DNA of 32,615 bases from HGM04593 sp964485215 (GCA_964485215.1 CAZAIM010000007.1:1-32615); one strand, 5' to 3'. Counted from the stretch's first letter, positions 23,405 through 31,327 are shown. The notes: a model not told the origin generated them from the sequence alone. Numbers and translations: made by a program.

Positions 23405-24070
23405 TTACCATATAATCTCTTTCTTCCCGTGACTGGCAAGGTAACTGTTTGCTTTGCTGAAATGGTGGTTCCCGAAAAATCCTTGGTAGGCCGACAGTGG
23501 TGACGGGTGTGGTGATGCAAGCACCAGATGTTTGTTGCGGTCTATGAACGCGCCCTTCTTCTGAGCATAGCTGCCCCATAGTATAAATACAATGTTGTCA
23601 CGTCGAGTGGCGAGTTCGCGTATCGCAGCATCGGTAAACTCCTCCCATCCCCTTTTCTGGTGAGAGCCGGCCTGTGATGCTCGCACAGTGAGTGTGGCAT
23701 TGAGCAGCAGCACGCCCTGGTCGCTCCAGCGTGTAAGGTCGCCGTCCTGCGGAACTGGTGTGCCCAGGTCGTTCTCTATCTCCTTGAAGATGTTGAGCAG
23801 CGAAGGAGGGAACGGTACTCCTTTGTTTACAGAAAAACAGAGCCCGTTGGCCTGTCCTGCACCGTGGTAGGGGTCCTGTCCGAGAATTACAACCTTTACT
23901 TCGTTGAAAGGGCAATGGTCAAAGGCATTGAAAATTAGTCTTGCCGGAGGGTATATTGGCAATGTGCCTGCGTACTCCTGCTTGACGAATGTTGTCAGGC
24001 GCAGAAAATATTCCTTGCTGAATTCCTCCTTGAGTACCTCTTTCCAGCTTGCATCGATTCTTACATCCAT
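23405..24070 (-). CDS. ung: Uracil-DNA glycosylase, family 1
   Basis: Removes uracil from DNA to start base-excision repair. At 221 residues it has the usual length. The water-activating motif GQDPYHG is at 64-70 (catalytic D66), the uracil pocket stretch GLCFSV near 76, LLLNATLTVR near 121-130, and the minor-groove loop HPSPLSA at 188-194 with the transition-state histidine H188. It starts 3 nt after the asnA stop on the same strand, so the two form an operon driven by the asnA promoter. It ends convergent with lptD; only a short gap and no clear terminator separate them. Confidence 0.97.
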   Translation of the reverse strand: MDVRIDASWKEVLKEEFSKEYFLRLTTFVKQEYAGTLPIYPPARLIFNAFDHCPFNEVKVVILGQDPYHGAGQANGLCFSVNKGVPFPPSLLNIFKEIENDLGTPVPQDGDLTRWSDQGVLLLNATLTVRASQAGSHQKRGWEEFTDAAIRELATRRDNIVFILWGSYAQKKGAFIDRNKHLVLASPHPSPLSAYQGFFGNHHFSKANSYLASHGKKEIIW

Positions 24071-24073
24071 ATA

Positions 24074-25111
24074 TTATATAAGAGGTATGTTCATCTCCTT
24101 GCATTGGCGGCGCATATCTTCGGGCCAGATGCTTGACTGTATCTCACCGATGTGTGCTTTCTTGAGCAGAAGCATACAGAGACGCGACTGCCCGATGCCG
24201 CCTCCTATGCTGAGCGGCAGTTCGCCGGCGAGCATCCTGCGATGGAAATATAGCTTTTCGCGTTCCTCCTTGCCCGACTTCTTAAGCTGGTGAAGCAATG
24301 CTGCCTTGTCTACGCGTATTCCCATAGATGATAGTTCCATTGCCTTGCCCAGGATGTCGCTCCAAATCATCAGGTCGCCGTTCAAACCATAGAAGCCTTC
24401 TTCGTTAAGCGTCGTATAGTCGTCGTAGTCGGGTGCGCGGTTGTCATGTGGCTTGCCATCGCACAGTTCATTGCCGATACCTATGATAAATACTGCTCCA
24501 TATTCCTTTGTAATTGCCTCTTCCCGTTCTTTAGGGCTAAGGTCGGGGTATCTCTGTCTCAATTCTTCGCTATGGATAAACTTGATTCTGTCTGGCAATG
24601 AGGGTTTTAGCTGCGGGTAGCATTCGCAAAGGGTAAACTCGGTGTGGAGAATTGCCGAATATATTTCGCAGACAATCTGCTTGAGGAACGAAACGGTGCG
24701 TTCTCCTTCAGAAATGACCCTCTCCCAGTCCCATTGGTCTACATAGAGCGAGTGCAGGTTGTCGAGTTCTTCGTGTGAACGTATGGCATTCATGTCGGTG
24801 TATATGCCATATCCTTGCGCAATGTTATAGTCGGCAAGTGTCACTCTTTTCCATTTAGCGAGAGAATGTACAACCTCGGCAACAGCACCGTTCATATCCT
24901 GTATGGGAAAACTTACGGCGTTTTCGTAACCGTTAAGGTCGTCGTTCAGACCAGTCCCTTGCAGTACAAACAATGGGGCTGTTACACGGCGCAGACGTAA
25001 TGCCGACGATAGGTTAAGCTGAAAAATCTCCTTGATCTGCTTTATGGCCTGTTCGGTCTGTTTGAGGTCGAGCAATGGAGTGTATTCCGATGGAAGCTTG
25101 TATAATTTCAT
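24074..25111 (-). CDS. asnA: Aspartate--ammonia ligase (asparagine synthetase A)
   Basis: Makes asparagine from aspartate, ammonia and ATP; a class II aminoacyl-tRNA-synthetase-like enzyme of the cytoplasm. The 345-residue protein from the ATG at 25111 shows the family blocks LLDLKQTEQAIKQIKEIFQLNLS, LRLRRVTAPLFV, AEVVHSLAKWKR, GIYTDMNAIR, LHSLYVDQWDWE and the C-terminal GGGIGQSRLCMLLL motif 3. An in-frame extension to 25225 is excluded: it would start upstream of the -7 box and adds residues unlike AsnA. ung follows after 3 nt. Confidence 0.97.
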   Translation of the reverse strand: MKLYKLPSEYTPLLDLKQTEQAIKQIKEIFQLNLSSALRLRRVTAPLFVLQGTGLNDDLNGYENAVSFPIQDMNGAVAEVVHSLAKWKRVTLADYNIAQGYGIYTDMNAIRSHEELDNLHSLYVDQWDWERVISEGERTVSFLKQIVCEIYSAILHTEFTLCECYPQLKPSLPDRIKFIHSEELRQRYPDLSPKEREEAITKEYGAVFIIGIGNELCDGKPHDNRAPDYDDYTTLNEEGFYGLNGDLMIWSDILGKAMELSSMGIRVDKAALLHQLKKSGKEEREKLYFHRRMLAGELPLSIGGGIGQSRLCMLLLKKAHIGEIQSSIWPEDMRRQCKEMNIPLI

Positions 25112-25194
25112 AATATCTGACAAAATGTCGTTAATGATGCTTGTTCGTTTGCTAATTTCAAGCTTGGCTTGCTTTGTGGTTTTCTGTTTGTTGG

Positions 25195-25226
25195 CAAAGG
25201 TAGCATTAATAAATGCAATATGCAAA
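25195..25226 (-). promoter_or_regulatory. sigma-ABfr-type promoter for asnA-ung
   Basis: On the minus strand TTTG (25226-25223), 20 nt, TACCTTTG (25202-25195), both exact matches. The ATG at 25111 follows after an 83-nt leader, and the position rules out the longer asnA frame. Confidence 0.75.
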
Positions 25227-25263
25227 TAAAATGGGCTATGTTCGCTTTTTTAGTGTTTTTACA

Positions 25264-25294
25264 ATTGATTCTTTGCAAATTATTTGTATCTTCG
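25264..25294 (+). promoter_or_regulatory. Probable promoter of tRNA-Arg
   Basis: ATTG at 25264-25267, 19 nt, and TATCTTCG at 25287-25294, one mismatch from TAnnTTTG. The mature tRNA begins 17 nt after the -7 box. Confidence 0.5.
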
Positions 25295-25310
25295 CAGTCG
25301 CAAACATAAA

Positions 25311-25384
25311 GGTCCCGTAGCTTAGCTGAATAGAGCGTCAGATTCCGGTTCTGAAGGTCGTGGGTTTGAATCCCACCGGGATCA
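25311..25384 (+). tRNA. tRNA-Arg (anticodon CCG)
   Basis: A complete cloverleaf folds by eye: a 7-bp acceptor stem (GGTCCCG with CGGGATC, one G-U), D-stem GCTT/GAGC, anticodon stem TCAGA/TCTGA with loop TTCCGGT giving anticodon CCG, variable AGGTC, T-arm GTGGG/CCCAC with loop TTTGAAT, and discriminator A. The 3' CCA is not encoded. The tRNA decodes CGG. The acyltransferase gene begins 33 nt after the tRNA. Confidence 0.96.
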
Positions 25385-25417
25385 CATACACACTGTTTGC
25401 TAACATAATCTGTTCTT

Positions 25418-26368
25418 ATGAAAGCAATCCTGTATTACATAGCAATAGCTGTTCTGTTTGTACTGAACAAGTTGCCAATGTGTGTGCTGCATTTCTTTTC
25501 GTCCCTTCTTTTCTATCCAATATATTATGTCGTACGTTACCGTCGCAAGGTGGTACGCGACAATCTCTTAAAATCTTTCCCCGAAAAGGAACTTAAGGAG
25601 ATAAAGAGAATCGAGCGGCGTTTCTACCGTAATCTGTGCGATTACTTCATGGAGATGATTAAGTATCATGGCATGAGCGAGAAGCGTATAAAACGCTATA
25701 TGAGGTTTGAGGGTATAGAGAAGTTCCACGCAGCTGTGGATGCCGGTCATCCTTGCGTGCTTTATATGGGACATTTCTTCAATTGGGAATATGTTACATC
25801 CATAACGCTTCATTTCAGGCGCGATGATACTGCGGTCGGTGCAATATACCATCCTTTGGAAAACAGGCGTTTCGATGCGCTGGTGAAGAAGATGCGTGAA
25901 CAGTACGGAGCAGAGTCCATCACAATGGCCAATACTCTCAGACGCATAATGCAGATTGGCAAGGAGGGCAAGAAGTATGTTATTGGATTTATCGCCGACC
26001 AGGTGCCCACCTGGGAGTCTATAAATCATTGGCTTGATTTTTTCCATCGCGACACTCCGGTCTTTACCGGAACGGAAAAGATTGCGCAACGCACCCACGC
26101 TTCCCTTTTCTATGCTCACGTGTATCGTGAGCGGCGTGGCCATTATGTGCTCAAGATAGAGGACATGGCCGAGGATGCAGCCCTTTTGCCTGAGTTCGAA
26201 CCGACAAATATGTATTATAGGCTTCTGTCGGAGAATATACGCGAGACACCCGACCTTTGGCTTTGGACGCACAAGCGTTGGAAACGTACCCGTGAGGGCT
26301 ATGCCAGGCGCGAGAAAAAACGTGAAGAAGACCGTAAACGCCTTAGGGAAAGCCAAGGCGATTGTTAA
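25418..26368 (+). CDS. LpxL/HtrB-type lipid A acyltransferase family protein
   Basis: A 316-residue inner-membrane-associated acyltransferase of the lysophospholipid acyltransferase superfamily, lipid A (Kdo2-lipid A) branch. An N-terminal hydrophobic anchor (about 4-40) is followed by the catalytic H-x4-E motif in GHFFNWEY (H119, E124), YHPLENRRFD, GFIADQVP and the C-terminal PDLWLWTHKRWK that marks the family. It should add a secondary acyl chain to lipid A. The gene starts 33 nt after tRNA-Arg with no separate sigma-ABfr promoter visible, so it may be read from the tRNA transcript. It ends before a 19-bp hairpin facing proS. A lipid other than lipid A as acceptor cannot be excluded. Confidence 0.92.
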   Translation: MKAILYYIAIAVLFVLNKLPMCVLHFFSSLLFYPIYYVVRYRRKVVRDNLLKSFPEKELKEIKRIERRFYRNLCDYFMEMIKYHGMSEKRIKRYMRFEGIEKFHAAVDAGHPCVLYMGHFFNWEYVTSITLHFRRDDTAVGAIYHPLENRRFDALVKKMREQYGAESITMANTLRRIMQIGKEGKKYVIGFIADQVPTWESINHWLDFFHRDTPVFTGTEKIAQRTHASLFYAHVYRERRGHYVLKIEDMAEDAALLPEFEPTNMYYRLLSENIRETPDLWLWTHKRWKRTREGYARREKKREEDRKRLRESQGDC

Positions 26369-26425
26369 TGGCTATGTGTAGCCAAACGGAATGGCTACGT
26401 TTCAGGTCTGGTGGTCTCATGCAGT

Positions 26426-26466
26426 ATAGCCGGGACATCTGTGCGACGCACAGATGTCCCGGCTAT
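26426..26466. terminator. 19-bp perfect hairpin, bidirectional terminator
   Basis: A perfect 19-bp stem (26426-26444 with 26448-26466) closes a 3-nt loop GAC and is followed by TTTTA. It lies between the convergent acyltransferase and proS genes. The GC content and length are well above those needed for termination. Confidence 0.85.
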
Positions 26467-26513
26467 TTTAGAGGCAGTCCGGAATTCGTTAGCTTCTGAG
26501 TCTGAACGGTTTA

Positions 26514-27992
26514 TTAATATGCTCTTGCAAAGAGTACGCGGCGTGCCGAAGGCTTTCCTGTAACCATGCAGGTGCCCGGTGTCTCGTCCCATCCAAGAGG
26601 GATACAGCGGATTGTTGCTTTTGTATCATTCTTAATCTGTTCCTCAGTCTCGGGTGTTCCGTCCCAATGTGCAAGTATGAAGCCGCCTTTCTCTATTTCG
26701 GTCTTGAACTCCTCGTATGTGTCAACACTGCGAGTATTGGCTTCGCGCATCGCAAGGGCTTTTGCATGCAGATTCTTCTGGATGTCATCGAGCAACTGTC
26801 TTACATATTCTACGATACCTTCGATTTCTCGCGTCTCCTTTGTGAGTGTGTCGCGGCGCATAACCTCTATTGTGCCGTTTTCAATGTCGCGTGCTCCAAG
26901 TACAAGACGCACGGGAACACCCTTGAGCTCATATTCGGCAAACTTGAAACCTGGACGTTTGTTGTCGGCATCATCGAACTTTACAGAAATTCCGAGTCTC
27001 TTCAGTTCGGCAATCATTGGGTCTACCTTGCTTCTGATTGCATTCAGCTGCTCCTCGTTCTTGCAGATAGGAATGATTACAACCTGAATAGGTGCAAGAG
27101 CCGGCGGCAGTACAAGGCCATTGTCGTCGGAGTGGGTCATGACTAGTGCGCCCATAAGACGGGTTGAAACACCCCAAGAGCATGACCATACATGTTCGAG
27201 GTTATTGTTCTTGTCTACGAACTGCACATTGAATGCCTTTGCGAAGTTCTGTCCGAGGAAGTGTGATGTTCCGCACTGAAGTGCCTTTCCATCCTGCATC
27301 AGTCCCTCTATCGTATATGTGTCGAGTGCTCCGGCAAATCTTTCGTTTGGTGATTTCACACCCATTACAACCGGCAATGCCATATGGTTGTTGGCAAAGT
27401 CGTTGTATATCTGGAGCATAGTCCTTGTCTCTTTTTCAGCCTCCTCGCTTGTTGCAAATCCGCAGTGTCCTTCCTGCCAAAGGAACTCTGCTGTGCGCAG
27501 GAACAGGCGTGTGCGCATCTCCCAACGCATAACGTTTGCCCACTGGTTTATTCTCAGAGGCAGGTCGCGGTACGACTGTATCCAGTTCTTGAATGTGCCC
27601 CAAATGATGGTTTCTGATGTTGGGCGGATAATCATCTCCTCCTCGAGCTTTGCTGCCGGGTCTACTACTACACCGCTGCCGTCCTCGGCGTTCTTCAGGC
27701 GGTAGTGTGTTACTATGGCACACTCCTTTGCGAAGCCTTCAACGTGTTCAGCCTCACGGCACAGGAATGACTTGGGGATAAGAAGGGGGAAATATGCGTT
27801 CTGTATTCCCTGCTCCTTGAACATGTCGTCGAGGATGCGTTGCATCTTCTCCCAGATGGCGTAGCCATAGGGCTTTATTACCATACATCCTCTCACGGGC
27901 GACTGTTCTGCAAGGTCTGCCTTCAGTACCAGGTCGTTATACCACTGTGAGTAACTTTCACTCCGCTTTGTCAGTTCTTTTAATTCTGCCAT
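26514..27992 (-). CDS. proS: Prolyl-tRNA synthetase, archaeal/eukaryotic type
   Basis: Charges tRNA-Pro with proline. The 492-residue protein from the ATG at 27992 is the short ProS type without the bacterial editing insertion. Class II motif 2 and surroundings are clear: IIRPTSETII (121-130) and MRTRLFLRTAEFLWQEGHCGF (159-179). The anticodon-binding domain begins near IQVVIIP, and the protein ends in a C-terminal tyrosine (FARAY), a known hallmark of this type. A TTG-started form three codons longer is not preferred. A -7-like TAATTTTG lies upstream on the minus strand (28077-28070), about 77 nt before the start. This type is usual in Bacteroidetes. Confidence 0.97.
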   Translation of the reverse strand: MAELKELTKRSESYSQWYNDLVLKADLAEQSPVRGCMVIKPYGYAIWEKMQRILDDMFKEQGIQNAYFPLLIPKSFLCREAEHVEGFAKECAIVTHYRLKNAEDGSGVVVDPAAKLEEEMIIRPTSETIIWGTFKNWIQSYRDLPLRINQWANVMRWEMRTRLFLRTAEFLWQEGHCGFATSEEAEKETRTMLQIYNDFANNHMALPVVMGVKSPNERFAGALDTYTIEGLMQDGKALQCGTSHFLGQNFAKAFNVQFVDKNNNLEHVWSCSWGVSTRLMGALVMTHSDDNGLVLPPALAPIQVVIIPICKNEEQLNAIRSKVDPMIAELKRLGISVKFDDADNKRPGFKFAEYELKGVPVRLVLGARDIENGTIEVMRRDTLTKETREIEGIVEYVRQLLDDIQKNLHAKALAMREANTRSVDTYEEFKTEIEKGGFILAHWDGTPETEEQIKNDTKATIRCIPLGWDETPGTCMVTGKPSARRVLFARAY

Positions 27993-28069
27993 ATCTGTCA
28001 ATTGTTGTTTACGTATTGGAATCCGATGCTTCGTCTTGTAGCAAGCCGCTCTCGCCGGAACTCATTATG

Positions 28070-28077
28070 CAAAATTA
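28070..28077 (-). promoter_or_regulatory. -7 box candidate for proS
   Basis: TAATTTTG on the minus strand matches TAnnTTTG exactly; the matching -33 region is poor (no TTG at the right spacing). It leaves a leader of about 77 nt before the proS ATG. Confidence 0.4.
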
Positions 28078-28167
28078 CAAAATATCTTTGATAAAGCTAC
28101 CTATAATACTGCTTTTGCTGTTTATTTTTATTTTTTTTCTTCATCAGAAATCAAATTATTAATATGT

Positions 28168-28199
28168 GTTGCAAAAAATAGGGTAAAATATTACTTTTG
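28168..28199 (+). promoter_or_regulatory. sigma-ABfr-type promoter for the OmpA-family lipoprotein
   Basis: GTTG at 28168-28171, 20 nt, and TACTTTTG at 28192-28199. The ATG at 28241 lies 41 nt downstream. Confidence 0.7.
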
Positions 28200-28240
28200 C
28201 AAAGTATTAGTACAGGTATTTACTTTTAAAACAAAGAGCT

Positions 28241-28930
28241 ATGAAATGTAATTTTGTAAAATCAATGTGTGTTGTTCTTTGCTCGGTATTCCTTATCTCG
28301 AGCTGTGCAAGCTGGAACAATACAGCTAAGGGTACAGCTATTGGCACAGCTGCCGGTGCAGTGCTTGGTCTTGTGGTTGGTGAACTTGCAGGAAATAAGG
28401 CTGTGGGAACTGCTGTCGGTGCTGCAGTAGGTGCAGGAACAGGAGCTATCATAGGCAATAGAATGGACAAGGCGGCTGAGGCTGCTTCTCAGGTTGAGAA
28501 TGCAACAGTGCAGACTGTGACTGATGCCAACAATCTTACAGCTGTTAAAGTGACATTTGACTCGGGTGTCCTTTTCGCTACAAACAAATATGATTTGAAT
28601 GCATCGGCAAAGGCTAACCTTTCGGACTTTGCAAAGGTTCTGAAAGAGTACTACGATGCCGATGTTGCAATCTTTGGCCATACCGATTCTACCGGTAACG
28701 ACGCTATCAATGACCCACTTTCTGTAAACCGTGCAAATGCAGTTGCCGATTACCTTATGTCACTTGGTGTTTCGGCCAACCAGATAAAGAGCGTTGAGGG
28801 ATTCGGCTCAAAACAGCCTGTTGCCGACAATTCGACAAATGAGGGACGCAAGGCTAACCGCCGTGTAGAAATATACATGTATGCTAGCCAGGCGATGATA
28901 GATGCAGCCAACAGCGGAGAACTGAAATAA
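28241..28930 (+). CDS. OmpA-family lipoprotein with glycine zipper
   Basis: A 229-residue peptidoglycan-associated outer-membrane lipoprotein. The signal peptide ends in lipobox ISSC (Cys22). Residues about 30-75 form a glycine-zipper segment (GTAIGTAAGAVLGLVVGELAGN and GTAVGAAVGAGTGAIIGN). The C-terminal OmpA domain (about 100-215) has VTFDSGVLFATNKYDLN, FGHTDSTGND, SVNRANAVADYLMSLGV and NEGRKANRRVEIYM, which includes the Asp and Arg that bind diaminopimelate in this family. It is similar in plan to E. coli YiaD. It has its own promoter and ends in a strong terminator; its stop codon is part of a dispersed repeat copy. Confidence 0.94.
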   Translation: MKCNFVKSMCVVLCSVFLISSCASWNNTAKGTAIGTAAGAVLGLVVGELAGNKAVGTAVGAAVGAGTGAIIGNRMDKAAEAASQVENATVQTVTDANNLTAVKVTFDSGVLFATNKYDLNASAKANLSDFAKVLKEYYDADVAIFGHTDSTGNDAINDPLSVNRANAVADYLMSLGVSANQIKSVEGFGSKQPVADNSTNEGRKANRRVEIYMYASQAMIDAANSGELK

Positions 28931-28949
28931 GAAACTGTCTGAAATTCTA
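28928..28949 (+). repeat. Copy of dispersed CTGTTTGAATT-type repeat
   Basis: Starts with the TAA stop of the OmpA-family gene: TAAGAAACTGTCTGAAATTC and two more bases. It lies directly before the terminator hairpin. Confidence 0.55.
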
Positions 28950-28955
28950 GTATCT

Positions 28956-28992
28956 ACACAAAAAAACGAGGAATTTCCTCGTTTTTTTGTGT
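28956..28992. terminator. 17-bp bidirectional terminator
   Basis: A perfect 17-bp stem (28956-28972 with 28976-28992, loop ATT) with a seven-A run on one arm and seven T on the other, so each strand has a GC stem followed by a U-tract. It lies between the convergent OmpA-family and DUF1460 genes. Confidence 0.9.
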
Positions 28993-28993
28993 A

Positions 28994-29839
28994 TTATAGT
29001 GCTCTGAAGACCCTTATTCCGGTTTGACTTCTTCTGTTCTTCTGGTATTCGTGCAGTGTGCGGTTCTCTTTTACAATCCTCTTCTCCTGGCTCGACGCGT
29101 GCAGCAGATGTAACTGGCCGTTTTCCCAATAGGCAAATCCTACATGTGTGACATCGAGTCCCTCTATTGTTGTTACGAGTGCAATTATGTCCCCATCAAT
29201 AATGTCAAGCACCTCTTTCCCTTTGTCGAGTATGTTTTTTGGAATGTACTTCTTTGATATACCTCTGTAGGGCTGCTCCATTTCTGCGATTTCTGTAATG
29301 GCTTTGCTGTTATTCCTGAGCAAAGGGTATCTGTCGGCATGTGTACTCATATAGTTTAACTCCATTCTGCCGCTCTCGGTGGGCGACAGGCTTGTAACCT
29401 CTTTCAGCATGCCTTCTTTGGCATTGTCGTCAATCCACCAGCTAATATAGTGCAGCCTGCTTGCATATCCGTTCCGAACCCCGTTCCTGTAGCGTATCCT
29501 TTCAATGTTGCTGCATACCGAGGCGAAGTCTTCTTTGCCCTCTTGTGCGGTGATGGCAATTGCCAGCACAAGTTCCACGAATGTAGTGCAGTCGAGCTTG
29601 CTGCAGCTTATGAACAACGGTTCTTCTTCTCCATTCTCAAGCGTTGATGCAACATATGTCTCGCCAACAAAATTGCCGGCAATCTCTATAATTCTTTCAC
29701 CCTGCGTGGCGTACCTCTTCTGTATACTCTCCTTTAATATCTCTTCTATTCTTGCACTGTCGCCTTTTTCGTAGATTAGTTCTTGCGCCGCGGCAGTGAA
29801 GGATAATAGAGCTAGAACAAGTGCTGCTATTGCTTTCAT
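28994..29839 (-). CDS. DUF1460 family N-acetylmuramoyl-L-alanine amidase-like protein
   Basis: A 281-residue secreted protein; the signal peptide is cleaved near TAAAQ (residue 19). DUF1460 proteins have an NlpC/P60-like papain fold and are predicted cell-wall amidases. The putative nucleophile is C84 in KLDCTTFVEL, and histidines lie in LDVTHVGFAYW (H232) and LHLLHASS (H247). The WWIDDNAKEGMLKEVT region is typical of the family. It probably acts in the periplasm on peptidoglycan fragments. It is divergent from the DUF5103 gene and shares its terminator with the OmpA-family gene. Confidence 0.9.
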   Translation of the reverse strand: MKAIAALVLALLSFTAAAQELIYEKGDSARIEEILKESIQKRYATQGERIIEIAGNFVGETYVASTLENGEEEPLFISCSKLDCTTFVELVLAIAITAQEGKEDFASVCSNIERIRYRNGVRNGYASRLHYISWWIDDNAKEGMLKEVTSLSPTESGRMELNYMSTHADRYPLLRNNSKAITEIAEMEQPYRGISKKYIPKNILDKGKEVLDIIDGDIIALVTTIEGLDVTHVGFAYWENGQLHLLHASSQEKRIVKENRTLHEYQKNRRSQTGIRVFRAL

Positions 29840-29850
29840 ATCCCTACCTT

Positions 29851-29888
29851 AAATATGCTGTTTGAATTTCTAATGACAGCTTCTTAAT
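29851..29888. repeat. Two overlapping copies of the dispersed repeat in inverted orientation
   Basis: A plus-strand copy (29851-29872, GCTGTTTGAATTTCTA) runs into a minus-strand half-copy (29888-29876, TTAAGAAGCTGTC). GCTGT and ACAGC at their ends can pair. The element lies between the divergent DUF1460 and DUF5103 genes. Confidence 0.55.
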
Positions 29889-29928
29889 TAAATAATGTAA
29901 ATATAGATAATTTTTCTCAGTAAATCAG

Positions 29929-29936
29929 TATCTTCG
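29929..29936 (+). promoter_or_regulatory. -7 box candidate for the DUF5103 gene
   Basis: TATCTTCG, one mismatch from TAnnTTTG and identical to the boxes at 8968 and 25287. No clear -33 match. The ATG is 28 nt downstream. Confidence 0.4.
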
Positions 29937-29964
29937 CCACGTTAACATTCTTTTATGTACCGAA

Positions 29965-31218
29965 ATGCTTAGATGTATTTATACCTTGCTTCTGTTCTGT
30001 TCTTCGCTAGCCTGCTCTGCGCAGTTTGCAGCATCATTGACAGAAACGGTGCGTTCTCCCCAGATGGTGCTGAACAATGAATGGGGAGCACCGGTGGTGA
30101 TGAGGCTTGGAAGTGACGACAAGGTGCTTTTTTCATTTGACGAAATGTCGCATACCTACCATAGGTATCTCTACCGGATAACGCATAGGAATGCCGACTG
30201 GACACCGTCGGACCTTCTTGAAATAGATTATCTCGAGGGGTTTAACGGCTTGCCTGTGGAGCAGTGGGAGAATTCGGTCAATACCACTTGTCTCTATACC
30301 CATTACGAACTTGAGATTCCGAACAGTAATGTTGCTCTTAAACTCTCCGGGAACTATCGTCTTGAAATAATTGATGACGAGGCATCGGGTGACGAACCGG
30401 TTGCATTCTTTGACTTTTCGGTTGTAGAACCTGTGGTTTCGGTGCGCGCCTCGGTAAGTGGCGATACCGACCGTTCGTTGAACGACGGTGAACAACAGCT
30501 CTCGTTCGTTGCCGACTATTCGCGCTGTCAAGTGTCGGACCCGGCGCGTGATTTGCGTCCCGTTGTCTACCAGAACCGTCGTCGCGACAATGCCGTTCTT
30601 GGTCTGAAGCCTGCATATATGCGTGTAAATGAGGTCGAGTATATTCATAATGACCGGCTGATATTTGATGCCGGCAATGAGTATAGACGTTTTGAACTAA
30701 CCGACCCTAATTCTCCGGGAATGAATGTGGAAGAGGTCTTGTATCATGAATCGGAATATCACGCATTGCTGTACGTAGATAGAGAACGTCGTTCGCATTC
30801 GAACTATCGCGATGAGAATGGACGTTATTATGTGAACACGCTCGAAGGATACGGCTCGCCCATCGAGGCCGACTATGTGAATGTTCATTTTGTATTGTCT
30901 GCACCCTATCGTGCTGATGGAGACTATTATCTCCTGGGCGACTTCACCGGTGTGCCTTTCTCTCAGGCTTTCCGTCTTGACTATGATGCAGAAGAGGGGT
31001 ACTATTTCTCATCCCAACTGCTTAAACTCGGTCTCTACAACTATATGTATGCGTGGTTGCCCGATGGAGCTGCCGGGTATTCGACTATGCCAGCCGAAGG
31101 CAATTTCTATGATACGGACAATGAATACCTGATATACATATATCACAGGGCTTTCGGTGAGAGATATGACAGGCTTGTAGGGTTCGGAGGAATAAATTAT
31201 CGTTTGGAGAACAACTGA
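29965..31218 (+). CDS. DUF5103 family (type IX secretion plug-like) protein
   Basis: A 417-residue secreted protein with a signal peptide (cleavage near LACSAQ, residue 20). The sequence matches DUF5103, now described as a type IX secretion system plug domain after the Flavobacterium plug found in the SprA pore structure. Typical blocks are VLFSFDEMSHTYHRYLYRITHRNADW, SDLLEIDYLEGFNGLPVEQWENSVNTT and the C-terminal YYLLGDFTGVPFSQAFRLDYD...LLKLGLYNYMYAW, which resembles an early-set beta-sandwich (CBM48-like). Homologues occur widely in Bacteroidales, including species that lack a functional T9SS, so presence does not prove export by that route. The stop codon starts a dispersed repeat copy. 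Confidence 0.87.
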   Translation: MLRCIYTLLLFCSSLACSAQFAASLTETVRSPQMVLNNEWGAPVVMRLGSDDKVLFSFDEMSHTYHRYLYRITHRNADWTPSDLLEIDYLEGFNGLPVEQWENSVNTTCLYTHYELEIPNSNVALKLSGNYRLEIIDDEASGDEPVAFFDFSVVEPVVSVRASVSGDTDRSLNDGEQQLSFVADYSRCQVSDPARDLRPVVYQNRRRDNAVLGLKPAYMRVNEVEYIHNDRLIFDAGNEYRRFELTDPNSPGMNVEEVLYHESEYHALLYVDRERRSHSNYRDENGRYYVNTLEGYGSPIEADYVNVHFVLSAPYRADGDYYLLGDFTGVPFSQAFRLDYDAEEGYYFSSQLLKLGLYNYMYAWLPDGAAGYSTMPAEGNFYDTDNEYLIYIYHRAFGERYDRLVGFGGINYRLENN

Positions 31219-31238
31219 GAAACTGTTTAAACATTCTA
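31216..31238 (+). repeat. Copy of dispersed CTGTTTGAATT-type repeat
   Basis: Starts with the TGA stop of the DUF5103 gene: TGAGAAACTGTTTAAACATT and three more bases. It contains the palindrome GTTTAAAC. Confidence 0.55.
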
Positions 31239-31327
31239 CAACGAAAGCAACCGATGTTCGCAAGGCTGGGGCATTAATTTAAAGCAACTTCAAGAAAGCA
31301 CGCTCGCATTTATTGAAAAATTCCTTC

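Noticed and set aside
25112..25225. 38-residue N-terminal extension of AsnA
   Set aside because: It overlaps an exact sigma-ABfr promoter at 25195-25226 and is not part of the AsnA family.
26566..27705. Plus-strand frames inside proS
   Set aside because: Antisense shadows; the minus-strand product shows all ProS motifs.
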